Shown: positions 26,063 to 29,166 of the stretch, in pieces
How positions within the stretch are numbered: position 1 is the first letter of the stretch
How the letters are laid out: each line of letters opens with the position of its first letter
Assembly (NCBI GenBank): GCA_963814985.1
Contig: CAWFFV010000044.1
Coordinates: forward strand, 1-29,166
Source of the DNA: CAWFFV01 sp963814985
GTDB taxonomy: Bacteria > Chloroflexota > Ktedonobacteria > Ktedonobacterales > Ktedonobacteraceae
Direction of reading: 5' to 3'
Length of the DNA stretch: 29,166 nucleotides
Made by a program: the position numbers and the translations under genes
Notes under the pieces: generated by a model
Told to the model about the DNA's origin: nothing
What the model saw: the letters and a program-made list of their open reading frames with translations, nothing else
Database searches by the model: none

Positions 26063-26656
26063 CTATCTCTGTGCCAGCTCCCCACCAGAGCCATCGTCCC
26101 CCTCCGACTCCAGGAACGCTTTGACGCCACTGAGGACCTCAGAGACATATTTGGCAACCGTTGCACGGGCCGCGTCCTGGTTGCGCCATAACGTAACAGG
26201 GAGAGCAGGCACAGGATCAAGCGCAATAAATGGTGGCGTCCAATGGACGGGGCGCAGAGACACCGGAAGGACAAGTGGACTTTCCACCGCACCCAGTGTG
26301 TTGCACAACTCGTCATACCGCATGACCGTCTCAGCCAGATCAACACTCAAAGCCATCACAACCAGATGGGTTTCCTTTAGCTGATCCAGGAGATGCCGCT
26401 GAACATAGGCCGGCTGTCCCTTCCGGAGGCGAAACGGCGTCCACCGGATAGTGCGATCTGGTATGCGCAGAAGCTCTAAATGACGTTCGACCAAGTGCCA
26501 CAGCGTCGTATCCACTTTGTGACAGAGGCAAATCACCTGCAAAGCTTCTCCATCATCACTTCTGTTCGCATCTGAAGACGACTCTACCGAAAATCCTAAT
26601 TCCTGGCCGAGCGTCTCCAATTCCTCATCGAGACGGCTCTCTTTGTTCTCTGGCAT
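26063..26656 (-). CDS. TIR-domain-like protein
   Basis: In this 197-aa product a diverged TIR fold can be traced. VICLCHKVDTTLWHLVERHLELL stands where the usual FISYxxxD strand and helix 1 lie. IRWTPFRLRKGQPAYVQRHLLDQLKETHLVVMALSVDLAET follows the W.D..I..G....I...L..A...L.LIS.DF pattern. LPVSLRPVHWTPPFIALDPVPALPVTLW matches the typical viPIiLRp.dW...p...L..LP end of bacterial TIR proteins. TIR domains act as NAD-cleaving enzymes or interaction modules, often in antiphage systems. The catalytic Glu cannot be placed with confidence. GGTAGGGG precedes the ATG. The acidic N-terminal 40 residues are low-complexity. Confidence 0.6.
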   Translation of the reverse strand: MPENKESRLDEELETLGQELGFSVESSSDANRSDDGEALQVICLCHKVDTTLWHLVERHLELLRIPDRTIRWTPFRLRKGQPAYVQRHLLDQLKETHLVVMALSVDLAETVMRYDELCNTLGAVESPLVLPVSLRPVHWTPPFIALDPVPALPVTLWRNQDAARATVAKYVSEVLSGVKAFLESEGDDGSGGELAQR

Positions 26657-26702
26657 AATCCCCTACCTTTCAAAATACTGTTTGTTTGGATAGACGCTAA
26701 TT

Positions 26703-27124
26703 CTATGCAATAGCCTTCTCGGAAGAGTGGGCCACCTCTGGGGGCTGGCGCTCCTGCTTCTGTTTTGCGAGCTGCTGTTTGATATCCTGAGCCACCAGGG
26801 CTTGAATGACCCTCTCGAGGAGGCTGAATGGCCAAAGTGACGCTGTACCGTGTTTAAGAGTGTGACCAGGTCCGCAAGAACTTTGGGTCACGTTCAGCTG
26901 ACTTCGTCCGATCACCGCCTGAAGCTGTTGCAGTGCGGCAATGTTTGACGAACATCGCCGAGATAAGAAAGCTGTTGCCGAGGTACTGGTTGGTTGCCTC
27001 ACTGGCTCCACCGGACAGGCGCATGAAGTGCCAGGCAAAGCAACAATCCCACAATAAACCCGATTAGAAGCAAACAGATTGCTGCGAGAACAAACTCGCG
27101 GGTAATGAGTGGCATGATGTTCAT
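26703..27124 (-). pseudogene. Small membrane-anchored protein, frameshifted
   Basis: A strong AGGAGG 6 nt upstream marks the ATG at 27124 (MNIMPLITREFVLAAICLLL..). One membrane helix follows (AAICLLLIGFIVGLLLCLAL). The frame then stops (RWSQ-TGA) and a coding-like reading continues in another frame (IAALQQLQAVIGRSQLNVTQ), later LLERVIQALVAQDIKQQLAKQKQERQPPE to the stop at 26703. The likely product is a bitopic membrane protein of about 140 aa with a helical cytoplasmic tail. No family is recognised. Confidence 0.5.
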
Positions 27125-27142
27125 CCCGGTCCTCCTGGGCAG

Positions 27143-28045
27143 CTACTGCTGCATGATCTGCGGCTTCAGTCCATTACCTGTATTTACAAGGACATAATCG
27201 AATTGCTGACTGCCACCGAAAAGAACCGGCTCACCAATCACATGTACCAGTACATCAGGACGCTGTCACCAGTCATATCTTTCACTTCCAGCGTAATAAC
27301 AACCTTTGACGCATCAGCTACCGTTAATACGCGGACCAGGGAAGATTTTCGCATGGGTCGCATCGCCTCCTGGAAACTCCAGGATCTCCACCTTACCATT
27401 CAGGTTAAGAGCTATCAGATGGGTGGGATTGGCCTTCGAGTCGTGATCACCAAGCACCGCATCCAGACGAAAGGTACGCGAAGCGCCATAGGTCCAATCA
27501 TTGTGGATATTATTAGCCCAGACATACAAGGGAAAAATCACATAGATATAAAGAGTGAGCAGCAGCAGCATACCCAGGCCAACATACACTAACCAATGGA
27601 ACTGGGGATAGCGAAGATCATCTGTGGTACGAGGAGCGCGAGTCTGCTGTACAGGCCGTAGCCATACGGTTGGGAAGTCTCATGACGACGAACAGGGTGA
27701 TCAGTCTCATCCATGCGGTGAACCGCTGAGCGGCGACGAGGAATTTGGGGCAACGTAAATGCCTGTGGCCCAGCATATGCCTCATCCTCCTCGTCCTCTC
27801 CATACGGCGGATCGGTTTTAGCCTCTTCATCTTCTTAGCTCGTCCGTCTGAGGAGCCGGATGCGTGGCAGAGTATTGGGAACGAACAGGGAAACCCTCTT
27901 CTCCTTCCTCTTCGACCAGGACATCTGCCTCTTTGGGTGCCGCTTTAGCCTGCGCTCTGGTGCGCAGAGGAACCCCCTCTTGGGGAGGGAAAGCAGTTGG
28001 ATGAATCTGCCGATGACGAAGGGCTGATTTTATATTCGTAGTCAT
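27143..28045 (-). pseudogene. Membrane protein with acidic N-terminus and FG-GAP-like tail, four frameshifts
   Basis: AGGAAGGA before the ATG at 28045 supports the start (MTTNIKSALRHRQIHPTAF). The N-terminal half is acidic and low-complexity (DVLVEEEGEEG; EDEEAKTDPPYGEDEEDEAY; MDETDHPVRRHET). A single membrane helix follows in another frame (FHWLVYVGLGMLLLLTLYIY). The outer domain reads RTFRLDAVLGDHDSKANPTHL, VVITLEVKDMTGDS and RPDVLVHVIGEPVLFGG, resembling one FG-GAP/VCBS calcium-binding repeat (D.tGD.rpDvlv). Frame changes lie near 27845, 27655, 27317 and 27265. Reconstructed length is about 300 aa. It may be an envelope component of the element's transfer apparatus, but that is a guess. 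Confidence 0.5.
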
Positions 28046-28073
28046 GAGAGTAGTTCCTTCCTAATATGCTCGA

Positions 28074-28178
28074 TTAGAGGTGTCCGTAGGCGAGCACCAT
28101 GGAGATTTCCCACGCTACGACGAGAACGATGAAAAAGAAAACGGCATAGCCTGCCACACGCTTGAAATTAAGAGACAT
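28074..28178 (-). CDS. 34-aa single-pass membrane peptide
   Basis: The ORF MSLNFKRVAGYAVFFFIVLV...EISMVLAYGHL has a good GGAGAGG ribosome site just upstream of its ATG at 28178. It is almost entirely one hydrophobic helix behind a short basic N-terminus. It is the first gene of the leftward membrane-protein/TIR/sigma series, 28 bp before the next start. It could be a small subunit or stabiliser of the adjacent membrane protein. No family is recognised. Confidence 0.55.
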   Translation of the reverse strand: MSLNFKRVAGYAVFFFIVLVVAWEISMVLAYGHL

Positions 28179-28257
28179 AATCCTCTCCGCCGAAAAATTT
28201 TGAGAACATTTGCACATTGTGTTGATTGTAGGTGGTGCCGCATCATTGACGCAGCTA

Positions 28258-28287
28258 GGATAAGGTCGCAAAGTTCATTCGCGTCAA
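28258..28287 (-). promoter_or_regulatory. Candidate promoter of the leftward operon
   Basis: On the minus strand TTGACG (28287-28282) and TTATCC (28263-28258) are separated by 18 bp, about 80 bp upstream of the 34-aa gene. The -10 box is poor, so this is only a candidate. Confidence 0.3.
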
Positions 28288-28299
28288 TTGCACTACCGA

Positions 28300-28721
28300 T
28301 GGGAGTAGTGTAGCAGTTGTTGGAGGGGTCGTGATGGCCGCTGGCGGCTATTTGCATGCTTCTATGGGCCATGCATAGGCCATTAGCAATCACCATGCAG
28401 CAGCAGGAAGTGGCTCATAGGCTGTGAGATGCATTTGCATGTCATATGGCTTCACAGGCTCACTCAAGCCACACATGAGGAGAGGGAAGATCGGGAAGAG
28501 CGGCCATGAGGAAATGCGCAATGGCCGCTAGCGGCTATTAGCCATACATTGTTTTTGCTACACTCAGGAGTCAGGGCAAGCCATAGACAGTAATTGTCCC
28601 CTGGGCAACCCTAAACAGATACAGAGCCGGGCAATGATCCTATACTGACGAGAGAAAGCGGTTCCAGTCAAGAAAGCACCTGCGGCCTGATTACAGCAAA
28701 CAATAGAAGAGGAATAGAGGA
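28300..28721. repeat. Palindrome-rich non-coding region with repeated operator-like sites
   Basis: No gene is visible. ATGGCCGCTGGCGGCTAT at 28334-28351 and ATGGCCGCTAGCGGCTAT at 28521-28538 differ at one base. They are near-palindromes, and the second contains the perfect GCCGCTAGCGGC. Between them are further GGCT/AGCC-type dyads such as GGCCATGCATAGGCC near 28367. The region separates the leftward operon from the rightward ORF at 28722/28809. It may hold operators for both. Confidence 0.5.
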
Positions 28722-29093
28722 ATGCAGAAAGTTACTTTCATTTCACTCTGACAAGCCTCCGATCCAGCCAATAGTGCACATCAATACCTTGGTGCCTTCC
28801 TGCGCTATTTGCGAGAGCGGGGAGCAGATCCCACAGAGCAGAGAGTTTTTCATCAGTACGTTATTTTCTTACTTTTTGAGAAAAAGCATAATCTAGCTGT
28901 GCTAACTCCAGATATGTATCGGAAAGCGGAAAAAGGCAACCGTACTATGCAGATGCGAAAATTGCTCCCCTTGTACTGCAGCACTCATCGGGAACGACTT
29001 CAAAATCTCTCCCCAAGAGAGAACCACGTATGTTCGTCTTGCTCGATTGAAACTGGAAGGACTCCAGCGGAAAAGGCCAAAGCTGCGAAGTGA
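28722..29093 (+). CDS. Hypothetical protein with zinc-finger-like cysteines
   Basis: An ATG at 28722 with AGAGGA upstream opens MQKVTFISL. An in-frame TGA at 28749-28751 follows, after which the same frame reads QASDPANSAHQYLGAFLRYL and continues to 29093. If the TGA is real, translation would have to start at an internal site such as TTG at 28809, giving 94 aa. The body (RERGADPTEQRVFHQYVIFLL) looks helical. The tail has YCSTH and HVCSSC, a possible C-x2-H...C-x2-C metal site, and a Lys-rich end. No family is recognised. Confidence 0.45.
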
Positions 29094-29166
29094 TGGAGAG
29101 TGGCAAGCTTAGAAATACAGCTTGCACAGTTCGATCAAAAGACACACAGTCAATCCAAGTAGTTCG

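Noticed and set aside
26596..26835. 79-codon minus-strand frame overlapping the TIR-like start
   Set aside because: It overlaps the better supported reading LLERVIQALVAQDIKQQLAKQ and the TIR-like start, and it is composed of low-complexity Pro/Gly/Arg text.

Overview
The window looks like the accessory part of a large bacterial genome or plasmid. The protein repertoire (WG-repeat protein, TIR-like protein, several IS families with relic copies) resembles Chloroflexota of the class Ktedonobacteria. That assignment is an impression from protein sequence, not proof. No rRNA, tRNA, CRISPR array or phage structural gene was seen.

Layout. (1) 461-3540 (+): three tightly coupled genes, a GT4 glycosyltransferase, a radical SAM/SPASM enzyme and a WG-repeat protein. 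The first two each carry one frameshift. (2) About 3690-5740 (+): a decayed IS607-type element (tnpA-tnpB). (3) 5906-7551 (-): a three-gene operon (NYN-domain protein, unknown protein, ATPase-like protein without a proper P-loop). A 368-bp regulatory-looking repeat (copy A, 7671-8038) lies upstream of it. (4) About 8140-20764: an insertion-sequence graveyard. An IS1182-type element is split by an IS4-type element with an exact 10-bp target duplication. A second IS4-type copy splits a small gene. A second, different IS4-type element carries an IS256/MULE-type insertion with an exact 8-bp duplication. An IS605-type tnpB relic follows. Between them lie a broken serine hydrolase and broken NmrA-like genes. 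(5) 20811-28178 (-): a plasmid- or ICE-like backbone with small membrane proteins, a TIR-like protein, a group-2-like sigma-70 factor, repeat copy B, a ParM-like actin ATPase with a second gene in the ParR position, a membrane zinc-ribbon protein and an ASCH-domain protein. (6) 28179-29166: a palindrome-rich non-coding region and a rightward zinc-finger-like ORF.

The most interesting candidate system is the ParM operon with its upstream 369-bp repeat (copy B). Each repeat copy holds three 21-bp dyad sites. In the middle site, copies A and B differ by an exact inversion of the 11-nt core, and one arm position shows a compensatory base-pair change. The arrangement resembles a parC-like centromere or operator array, and a second copy controls or flanks the NYN operon 16.8 kb away. 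A 12-bp perfect hairpin sits directly before the putative parR-position gene.

A caution covers the whole window. More than half of the recognisable genes are broken by single-base indels, often in short homopolymers, while others (ParM, sigma, TIR-like, NYN operon, WG) are intact. This could be real decay around mobile DNA or uncorrected long-read error. Calls for frameshifted genes are reconstructions across frames.
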